A stretch of DNA of 64,000 nucleotides from Arion vulgaris. Its lineage: Eukaryota > Mollusca > Gastropoda > Stylommatophora > Arionidae. The stretch covers positions 70,237,865-70,301,864 of the forward strand of contig CM036753.1 of assembly GCA_020796225.1 (NCBI GenBank), read 5' to 3'. The translations under genes were made by a program, and so were the position numbers. The notes under the pieces are model-generated. The model had not been told where the DNA came from. It saw nothing but the letters and a program-made list of their open reading frames with translations, and searched no databases. Positions within the stretch are counted from its first letter, which is position 1; the number at the start of each line of letters is the position of its first letter. This document shows positions 1-10,700 of this stretch, one piece after another.

Positions 1-59
1 AGAACAAAACAAAGACATCCTATAAGACCTGCATATTGTGGAGCATGTACTCATAAATA

Positions 60-330
60 ACGTGTTCCGTAACATAAATATTTTGGCCATGTTAAATGTC
101 ACAGTGGTTTGGAGAGAACTGTAAGGGAAGGCATGGTTCCTGGAATACGAGGCAGGTGATGCCCAAGACAATGGTGACAGCAGTACATCAAAGAAACCTT
201 GAACATGATGCTGGTGGAGGCAGGAGAACTTGCTAGAGACAGAGTCTTTTAGGAGGACCGTGATGAAAGTGACGTTTCCCAAGGGACATTCTACTACTTG
301 AGTCTAAAAAATAAATGCGTTTTTTTCTTT
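60..330 (+). pseudogene. Decayed RTE-like LINE 3' end
   Basis: Broken reading frames give FGHVKCHSGLERTVREG, then ETLNMMLVEAGELARDRV, the usual C-terminal layout of RTE-like reverse transcriptases (FGH..R..GLE...EG...R). Stops and shifts are frequent. It lies in the SNX27 intron before the first visible exon. Confidence 0.55.
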
Positions 331-1084
331 ATGTATTCACTGAAATTGATGTGCTTCTCAGCTGGTTTGCTAACTGTCCAGGTCTCACATGAATACATTA
401 ATTTTGTTTGTTTGTCCTTTTTTTCCAATACTGTCTAATTTTATATATATCTTGTAATCTGTATATACTAAGATACTAAAACATTAATCTGCCATTCTAG
501 TGTCTGAACCATTCCAGCTCTTCACTATATAGTTGCTACGCTGACACTTTGATTTGGGGGTGGATATTGTGTAGTGTGTCTTCTAAAACTCAAGATATTC
601 TAAAATTAGGATAGGTCATTAACACTCCAGATAAAGTTCAGGCTGACATAACATGCACATACAAATTGTTGGTTAGAGCTCTGTTCACCCAAACTAAGGG
701 GAAATAATTTTTTGAACACGTGTTCTTATCCAGTGCATCAAAGATATGGGATGTAGCTATATTTCGACTATCTTGATGTGGAAAGAGGACTGTCCAAAAG
801 AAACATGCAAAGCTGTTTGAAACCCTAGATGAACTAACAAACACAACAACATACATCCAGAGAACCAGATTCATTGTGTAGACATTGAGCAACAGCGAAC
901 GAGAGGAAGACTTGATCTAATGACTGAGATGCATAACAGCAACATAGGCAGGACATTCACACCTAATAAGGCTGCAAGCCTCAATGATAAAAGGCTTGTT
1001 AGTGGCTAATAATATATATATTTTTTTCGTGCTGGCTAATATTATTCAATATATATTGTGTCATTAATAATAATACAATTTCCT
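331..1084. other. Intronic sequence, nothing recognised
   Basis: AT-rich SNX27 intron. The 84-codon minus-strand ORF at 638-892 has no recognisable domain and lies between repeats. Confidence 0.5.
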
Positions 1085-1262
1085 GTAGCCTTTTCAGACC
1101 TTAGAGTATGGTGTGCCTGTTACTTCATATTTCTAGGACCTAGTGTGCAGGAGGGACATTTCCTTTCCTCACTTGTGGAACTTTGAGTGTGGGATTGAAC
1201 CCACAGCCCTCTTGAGTCCGTGTTGATAGACGAATGCTTACGCATTACGCTAATCTGTCCCA
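1085..1262 (-). mobile_element. tRNA-derived SINE, family L
   Basis: The minus-strand head reads like a tRNA 5' half (GATTAGCGTAATGCGTAAGC), followed by a good B box (GGGTTCAATCCCAC). A second copy with the same layout lies at 30728-30918. Confidence 0.65.
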
Positions 1263-1270
1263 CTATTTTG

Positions 1271-1522
1271 TCATTGAAATGAAAATCATGGCATTTCCAT
1301 TACAGATGTCGCCATCAACCACAGTAAATGAGTTGTTGATTTTTCTAGGCACGACTTATACATTCAGTAGTTTATCATTGCTTTCTGAATGGCGAGGTCT
1401 ATTTTTATCGTTCATAAAAATTCACGGGAACAAATTTGCTTCCAAAACTACCCGAAGTAGAGTTTGAACCAGGTACTCTTGGGTTGTGATCAAGCTCACT
1501 ACCGCTAAGCTACAGACATCCA
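1271..1522 (-). mobile_element. tRNA-derived SINE, family A
   Basis: Minus-strand copy with a tRNA-like head (TAGC..AGCGGTAGTGAGCT) and B box (GGTTCAAACTC). It ends in the family 3' terminus, the reverse complement of GAAAATCATGGCA. ATTTTGT flanks both sides (1264-1270, 1523-1529). Other copies: 7262, 12101, 52605, 62286. Confidence 0.75.
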
Positions 1523-1643
1523 AATTTTGTAATTACTAGATAATATTAGATAACATATCGCTGTAAATTGCTTTTTATCATTTCATGTTTATGATTTATT
1601 TATCAGTTGTCTAGAGTAAATATATTTTTATTTAAAAATACAG

Positions 1644-1745
1644 GCTGAAGGCAGTAGTGAGGTGGAACTGAAAGTCTTACTGCCAGACAAAAGCTTATGT
1701 ATTGTTACTATATGCAGATCAGACAATACTGATGCGGTATACAAA
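1644..1745 (+). CDS. SNX27: SNX27 exon (start of F1 lobe)
   Basis: 34 codons, phase 0 at both ends, preceded by a tract ending in ACAG and followed by GTAGGT. It encodes the first strands of the ubiquitin-like F1 lobe (EVELKVLLPDKS, then CRSDNTDAVYK). This is the first SNX27 exon in the window. Confidence 0.9.
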
Positions 1746-4700
1746 GTAGGTCGAAATTCATTCTGGTTCATAGTTAGGATGTTTAATATTTTCTTTAATC
1801 AGTTTCTTTAATATGCTTTTGTTTCAAGGAAGAGAAGGTTTTATGTATGATATTGGCAGAGTCAAGGGAAATTGAGACATAGGACAACTGAGAACATTGG
1901 GGATAGCCAAATGTCATGGGAATGTGTCAATATATGAACTATTAGTCGGTACTCAAGGTTGACATTTGTGGAGATCCATGATTGCCAATGGTAGTCTGCA
2001 TCATACATGTTAAGAATGATGATCATCATCTAATAGCTTGTTCTGAGCAGAACTTTGCCGCCCTAACAGTGTTTTGAAATTTCTCTCATAGGCCAGATGT
2101 CTTCCCACTGCAACCCGAATCATCAGTTACATCCAGAGTCCATATTCTCTGTGGTCTTCCTCTTTGCGGGGATGAATCCTTCCATAATGGTCTTCTCCAA
2201 CCCACCATGTCTCTTTATATGTCCAAATTACTTCAATTTTCTTATTTGTAGCATCAGTCAGTTTTCTTTGATTTTCAGTTTTTTCTGGATAGATCTATTT
2301 GTTCTCTTCTCTGTCCATGACATACAGAGAACTCTGCTTTAACACTTATATTCAAAAATACATATTTTCAACTGCACTATTAAATGTCCATGCTTCACTC
2401 CCATACATTGCCAGTGGGATCATAGCAAAGGTAAAAGAAATCAGAGTTAGAAAGAGTTATATAATAGAGAATAAGTTTACTTCAGTGCTTAAGTGATACA
2501 AATAAAGAAATTTGTTTCAAAGTATTATGAATCAGTTATTTTAGTTATTCTTCATAGTATCTTGTTCTCCTTCAGTCATCAGATCACATTTGTGTTCTGC
2601 AGTTTCTGGAATTAGTGCACAAATCTGTCTTCACAAACTTTGAACTTTCTGTTGGAACCCTGACTTATGTCCTGTTATTAACTTTTATCTATCTATCTAT
2701 CTATCTATATCCTCTTCGTGTCTCGATTGACACATAAGGCTTCCACAAGAGACCTCCACTGTTGTCATTCTGCTGCCTTTCTACCAACTGTCTCCCACGT
2801 CAGGCCACACTCCTTCGACTCTCCACCGTTCTTTTCCATGTTTCCTTTGGACGTCCAGGCCTTATCTTCCCATCCGTTGTCCATCTGAGAGCTGTCCTAG
2901 CCAATGCCCTCACTGACATACAACATACATGTCCAAACCACCTCCATCTTCGTCTCTTAATGATAGTCTCCAAGGATGCAGTCTGTTCATTTCAAAAGCT
3001 CCTCATTTGTTATGGTATTTGGCCAGAAAATTTGCAGGATTCTTCTTAAACATTTATTATTAACTTTTATAGTATCATATTAACTTTTTTATGTTCTTCG
3101 GACTCTTGCCGACCTACTGTTGAATGAGGAAACTAAAATTGACATTGAATCAATCCAGCGATTTAAGGAGTTTGGAATTACATGTTGTACGAGTAGAGGT
3201 GGATGCTTGAGTGGCAGAGAGAGAAGAGTTTGTTTAACCAGTGAGCCACAGAAACCACCAGAATGCATACCCTTCAACATCTGTGGGTGAGACTGAGCAC
3301 CTATAGGTCTGCACAGAGTGCTGTGGCATCAGTTCAGTAACATTAACTAACATTGTCATATTGATAGTAATTCTAGACTTTTTTAATTTCATGTATTCTT
3401 CTGTGTAATTTTCAGGCTGTTGTGTCCAAGCTACATCTTGATGATGTTGCAGATTATTTCTATTTGTTTGAAACTGTAGAACTTAATTTTGGTGAGTTAG
3501 TTTGTGAGAGTAGTTTGTTGAAATCACAAGATAAATTGACAAATATTTTATATTTACTGCTGTGCATGTAAAAAAATCACAAAACAATACCAAATTTGGA
3601 CCGAAAGGTCTTTATCAAGCAATCGATACAATAAAAGAATTAAATATTTTTTGCTTTGTAAAATCTTAAGTACTGCTTTCATGTGTTGCTTTTGGTACAT
3701 GTAAAACAACATTTGCTGGAGAAGATTGTTCTGGAGGGCAAGATACAGGCCAGACGGGGAAGATAAAGATCAAGGAGATGGATGCAAGATCTTGATTGAG
3801 TTGATTATGATTGTGCCAGCCGCTGGACACCTTACGTAGGGTGGAGACATTTAGATCAACTGTCATGGGAGCCAAGTTCTGACAGGGGCAAACTAGATGA
3901 TGATGATGACATAGTGTTACTACAGCCGCTTTTCCTATTATCTATAACTGTAAAACATAGTTCTTATTATTTATCTCAGAAATATTTATTATTTACTTAG
4001 TCTTCTTATCCACCAAGAAACTTAATAATGCAACTGCCCTATTCTTCATTAATCATTTTTCTGGGCCATTTTATTGAGTTATGTTCATGAGGTACTGGAT
4101 TTTTTGGTCTTTTCCAATGTAATCTTCAATTTTTCCATACTTGTCTTTCCCTGTAATTTCCATTTCAATACATATCTAGTTATTTTATTAGGTTCTTCCA
4201 TGAAGGTGTGTTGAATCCATCATTGCCTATCCAGTCTCAGCTTTATTGGTTGTTGTTTTGTTTTCTTCCACATGTCTCTATTATTATCTCTGGTCATTCA
4301 ATATAGAGCATTTAGTGGAGACATCTGTTAGTGAAGGTCTACAGTATTGATGTGAGAGTATTGGTCACTGGTTATGTCTTACTGAGCCATAATGATAATC
4401 ATTGACAGAATAATTGAAAGATAAAATAATAAATGACAAAATATACAAACTATTTATGGTTCAGAGCATATTATTCACATATATTTTTTCTCATGTAAAT
4501 TCTTCTTCTTCGGACGCTCCATATCGACCACTTGTCAAACTGTCTGTGATTTGTATGTGATCTAAGCTTAAGAATGATCGTACATTGTGCCAGTTATCCG
4601 CCTACAAGTAAACCAGCACATCCGATTTCTGCTGCGCTTCCTAATTTACTAGGGTAGCTTCCCTAGGCCCTTCCCTCTGTCGCCTCTTACAACATGCCTT

Positions 4701-7700
4701 GTAGGTCACAGTGTTACTGTCGTTTGCTCCCCTTGTGAGCCCCGGCAACACATGGGCGATGGAAATTCAAGATTAGTTCTTGAGTAATATATTGACTTCC
4801 TTCTTAAAAATCCATCATGTTATAATATCTGAATTGATATATTTTCTTACAAATTCCTCATTCCAGATTGTTTCTTAAATGATAAATTGACTTATTGTTT
4901 TACAAACTCATTACACTTGATTCAAAATAGTTTTTTGAGTAAGATATTTATCACATTAATGTGTAGGTGTTGAATGATGTCAAAACACAGAGTAAGCTTA
5001 TCATCAATATAAGAAAGAAGAGGGGAGGATTACAACACATTGTAACAACCGGTAAAATTGAGGGGAGACGAGACAGAGAAAGACAGAAAATTTTGCATAG
5101 CCTGACTTCATGGCATGGAAAAGCGTCAACATCTGAGATGATAGCAAACACCAGAGACAGAGATTTGTGAAGATCCATGATCACCTACGCCAGCCGGCAT
5201 GACACCTGAGGATGATGATTTATCACATTGCTACAAATTCATTATTTGCTGTATTAAATGTTCACTTTACATCTGATCTTCTCACATATAGAACGCAAGT
5301 TACTGCCGCAGGAGCTTCCTCACAATATTTACATTCAGAACTACAGTACTGCAACTGCCACTTGCATCCTGCTCAAAAAGTGGCTGTTCACCATCTCCAG
5401 GGAGATGACTCTCATCACAAATGCTTCTGCTTTGAAATATTTATTTTGGCAGGTAGTGAGCCTAAATTGTTAGAGAAAAGTAATTTATCTTACCAAAGTA
5501 TAAACAAGATAAATAATGCTTGTCTATAAATAGGTGTGTTTTTGTGTTTCGGCTCTAAATCTGTTTTGCAAGGTTCATAATGGTTGACTTCAGATTCTCA
5601 ATTCATACTTCAAATGAAGGTTGATTTCAGACTCTGTATCCATGCTTTGGAAATTCTAAAATGGTTTGCTACAACATGAGTGTATGACCGCTATTGTAGC
5701 TTAACTCTTTCCACGCCTATTTATTTCCTCAATTTTTAAGCAGTTAATTCAAGGGAAGAGCCGCTGTAGCGTAGTTGTTAGTGAACTCGCTTCACAAGGC
5801 TGGTGGTCTGGGTTCAGCTCCCGCAATGCGCGTGGAATTTTTCCCTACCGCGACGGCTCTCAGGTCGACCCAGCCTCAACTGGGTACCAGACATGCTCTG
5901 GGAAAGTAAAGGCGGCCGGCGTGATGCTGACCACATCACCCATCGTGAGCTGACGGTCAATGAAAAATACAGGCCTAACACTGTATTGACCTATATACCA
6001 CAAGGTATGAAAGGGTTCCTTTACTTTTTTTTCTTTTTACTTTAATTCAAGGGAAGTAAAAAAAAAATTTTAATTACGATCCCAACTACTCGTCAATAAA
6101 TAAACTTATATATATTATTATATACTAAATTGAAGAAAACTGGACAACTCAATAGAATAACAAGGTTAAAAAGTAGTATAAGTAAAATAGTAGATGTAAA
6201 ACTAGAAAGACTTCTTACAAGGGAAGCAACTCTATGGCGCAGTGTGCGGCTTAAAGTGTGCAATGGACTTCCGCTGGTGCAGTGTGTGGCTTAAAGCGTG
6301 GAAAGAGTTAAGCCAGCATGATCTAGTGTAGATGTATTGTCGGGAACATTTAGAAGTTTGCAGTAATGATTAAGCTGATATCCTGGTTTTGAATGTACCT
6401 ATAATGGGAACATTTGATCTGGATAGAGGTGAACTACTGAGATCTCTCCATGATCACTTTTTTTCATGATGTTGACTTTGCCATCGACGAAGATGCAAAC
6501 CTTTGGATTCATTCATAGCATGTGTCAGCAGGACTGATGTGAGGATGGAAGAAGTCATGTATATAACCAGCGAGCTACTGGAACTGTCAGCAGTCATGCC
6601 CTTTATCATACGCTAAATACAAAACGCGACAATCCAGACACTTACCTTCATCTTTGTCCCGGGTCACGCTGGGGTGAAGGGCAATGAGAGAGCAGATGCA
6701 CTGGCGGGCAATGCTACGATTGAGAATGGGTCTTCTATGGACAAAAACAACATCATCAACTCTCTAAGAGAAAACATACGCTCTGAAGATTTCAACGAAG
6801 AAGACAAAGGGTATTCTATATCTTGGTTGCGCAAGTTGTGCATACCGATAGGTGCTGCAAGACGGGAAAACCACAGAGAAAATCCAGTAGATACAGCAAT
6901 CAACACAGAACGGGAGTTGTTAGCCTAAACACACTGAAATACATGCTTGGGAAGAGATCGGAGCAATTATGGACATGTCCAATGTGCGATGAAGATGATC
7001 CTCAAATGAACAATAAACAATAAGCTAAATGAAACTGTACACCTATCAGGCTGTCTAGAAAATAGTTATTTCGATTGTGTTAACTTACTAATTATAACAA
7101 ATTATTATTTCAGTAGACACAGAATGACAATTTGCTCTTATCTGGTCATATTTTGGTAGTTGTCGTGTGTTAGTATCCTTTTTTTTATATCAGATGTAAA
7201 AGCTATAACAGCTTTTGTATTTATATGCCAAAGTCAGTTTTATAATATCTGGCATATTTGTGAGCGTCTGTAGCTCAAGCGGTAGTGAGCTCAATCATGA
7301 ACCAAGCATACCTGGTTCAAACTCTGCTGTGGTAAGTTTGGAAGCAAATTCGTTTCCGTGGGATTTTTACAAAAGGTAAAAATAGACCCCACCGCTCAAA
7401 AAGCAATGGCAAACTACTGAACGTATAAAGGGTGCCTAGAAAATCAACGACTTGTTTACTGTAGTTGATGGCTCGCCTTAAGGATATGCCACGATTTTCA
7501 TTTCATATTTGTACAAACTGTATGGTACCTGGATATTAGCATATACATTCTAATGCAGGCTGCAGATGATGTCAACAAGGGAATTGTCAAACCGGGGGAC
7601 AAACTATATGAACTGAAAGCTCTCAAAGAAGCAGAAAATGCTTTAGAGGTGAGTTGTTAAAATAAAACAGAAAATATGTGCTTTAGTTGAAACAAATTTG

Positions 7701-10700
7701 AAACCACCCAATATGGAAAGCAGGGCTTTAAGAATAACTACTTGTGGTACCAGTTTCATGACAGTTGAACACCTATTGCAGACTTTCTTACTTAACTTAC
7801 AATAGATAATCTAGGGTGTCTGACAAAGTCTCTGTGCGCTTCGAAGGTTGTGGGTTTGAATCCGGACTGCATCATTTCCCCCACAAATATCTATGATTAT
7901 TGCTGGAGCTATGCAGTTCAAGCTTTGTGCAATTCTCTCAGCAGGTGACTTGCCATTTCTACAGAGAGGGACTGAGCCATATAAGAAAACCTTGTGCGAT
8001 GAAGTCAAATCATTTGCCTTTAGACCCCTGTTTCCCAATGAGGGGCCCATGCCCCACAGGGGGGCATTTTCATCATTAAGGGGAAATGGACTTGTTCAGA
8101 GCTTAACTAATGTTCATGATATTGCAAAACCGATATATCAGCTTTTGGATGGCTGTTGACAAAAATTAATGTTGCTTCACAATCATGTTACTGAAGTTTA
8201 AAAAAGAATATAAAAAGGGGGATGTCATACGAATTTTTGAAAAGCTTTGGTGGGGCATGACACAAAAAAGGTTGGGTAACACTGCTTTAGACTCTTTAGA
8301 TAATAGTGAATGGAAATGCTCATATCTTGTCTGTCTTCATGAAAAACTTGATGGTAAACATGGTTGTCTATGGCTATCTTCTTTGTCAGAGTCATTAACA
8401 TGGAAGTCTGACATTGAACAAAGAAGATATGGAAGAAGAACAATAAGCAGAAAACAAACTAGAAAATTGGTTAAATTCAAGGCTTTCCCTGTAGCTAAAA
8501 TGTTTCCCAATTGTTAATATGTTGATGTTTAAATCCAGTGCAATATCACTGTGCTACCCTAAATTCTCTTATCACCTACTGTTATTTGAACTTTAAAGAG
8601 CAGCTATAGTTGAAAGTTTATTTATTTTGGCTGTAAATATAATTGAATGATTGATCAGTTACTTGTATATGAGATCAGTGTATGATTAAAAAAATTATGA
8701 ATTTTAGAAGTACTACATTGATCATAATTGTTAAAAAATTTCAGTATCTCAAAACAATACGTTATATGGAGGGATATTCTGAAGTTGTTTTCCCCCACTG
8801 TTCGTGTGACTCTAGGCGGGATGGACATGTGGTAGCCATCATTGGTTTGGAGTCATTCAAGCTGCAGGCTTGCAAAGATGATGGAACTCTAGAGGTAAGC
8901 ATTTGAGATGAGATGTAGATTGTGAGCTAGTTCAAGTTTGTATATTGATCTGTTTCAATCACAATTGTTTGTTATTTATGTATGGAACAGGTTACTTGGG
9001 GTAGGGGGGGAATGTGTATGGGGCTAGCAACCTTATCTAACACAAGTCACTACAGAAATCACAACTATAAGAGCACAGCATAGTTGCTTTAATACAGGCT
9101 TCTTGCATACAGGTCAACTGTAAAGATGCTTTTATATTCAGCTGACCAATAAGAAAGGGTGATAATATGGTCAAAGTTGGGGGCTGCAGGTTTGAGAATG
9201 ACTGAATTCATTCTCATGTTTAGTACTGCTTATAGACTTTATCCACAGGAATTAATTTTAGTTATAGATTGAATGTACACTTATAGTGATAGAATGGACA
9301 CACATACTACATTTTGATGATAGACTGAATGAACACTCTTACTTCATTGTAGTGATAAACTGAATGCAACTGTCAATTTCAGTCACAAATTATTGAGTTT
9401 AACTGGAAGGATGTCAAGTCATATGAGATAGATGAAGAGGGAATGTCTTTCAACTTTGAGTATAATCGGCAAGGGAAGAAGCCACGCCTAGTCAAGATTT
9501 TCACACACTTTGTAAGTATTCTGTACACTTTTGAGAATATTGAGTGTGAATTGCCGTTTTTAATTTGTTTTTGTTTTCCCATTGAACATAAATACACAAC
9601 TGATTTTTTGTCCCGTATTTATAGTAATTTTTTTATTTATCAGATGTCTTTTTTTTTTTTTTTAAAGTTCAGGTGCTATAATGGATCAATATTTCTTGTC
9701 ATGATGGTGCATTCTGCCAAACTGTTCTTTGTCCATCTCTTAGAGTTTCTTTCCCATTTCTTTGACTCTATACTTCACTCGTCCACAACCTTACCTTATA
9801 GTGTTGTTTTTAGCAGATGGTTATGACCCTTTATATTTGATTTGTTTATTTTTTAAACCTTATTTTCAGTGATTCTCTGCATTTCTAATTTTTCTTTGTT
9901 TCTGAATTCTTTGTAGTTATGTCCAATACTTTTGTTATTCCAAACCTCAAAAGCTTCAATTTCTGCATCTTGACTGCTTGTTGTTCAGTGTCACAGAGAA
10001 ATGATTAATATATATATAAATATAGCACTTGATGTTGACTCATATTGTTAATTTCGGTTTTTTTGTTTGAATGTCAATATCTGTCTCATATAATTAAATG
10101 TAGTTTTAATCATTCTTTTTCTTATTTTATTTCACTTTCTTAATGTTCTGTTATTATGTCTAATGTCTAAGACCTATGAACATTTGTACTCAAACATTTG
10201 TATTTGAACTTTGAGAAGCTCTTTTTTAAATTTGTGTCTAATTTTGACTTCTCGCTTGTTTTACCAATTATCATAGATTTTCTTTTCTCAAGTGGTAATG
10301 CCAATTCATATTCACCAATTCTGCTGTTTGCTTCTATCAATTCTTACAGTTTCTGTTCACTTTAAGCCAACAATACTGTGTCATCCAACTATGTGAGATT
10401 GTGTTTAATTTTTAGTTCCAACTTTCCTTCATTTTGTTATGGTTTTTCTGTGTATATGTTAAGAGATGTGATAACAGGTAGTAAATTCATATGTCTGAAG
10501 TCTGTCATGGGTCCAGATCAGCATGAACTTACTTGGCATAGAGAAACAGAAAGACAATTAAGAGGGCTGTGGTGTCTTTGAAACATTAAGCATGACTATG
10601 GAGATCACATCTGCCTCCAGGGCTCTCTCTTGTGTGACTGAACAACAGGCCACATATAAAATTATCATATCAGACTCCATGAATATGCTTCAAAACATTG

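Noticed and set aside
5212..5529. 105-codon ORF overlapping an SNX27 exon
   Set aside because: A shadow frame; the alternative frame of 5292-5452 gives the conserved FERM sequence with correct splice phases.
5759..5830. tRNA gene
   Set aside because: The A and B boxes belong to SINE family E: a long conserved body follows, TSDs flank the whole element, and the cloverleaf is not complete. The same holds for the heads of SINEs A, B, J and L.
8185..8517. 110-codon ORF in an SNX27 intron
   Set aside because: It overlaps an opposite-strand ORF, shows no domain, and sits in sequence with repeat-like ends; no support for coding.
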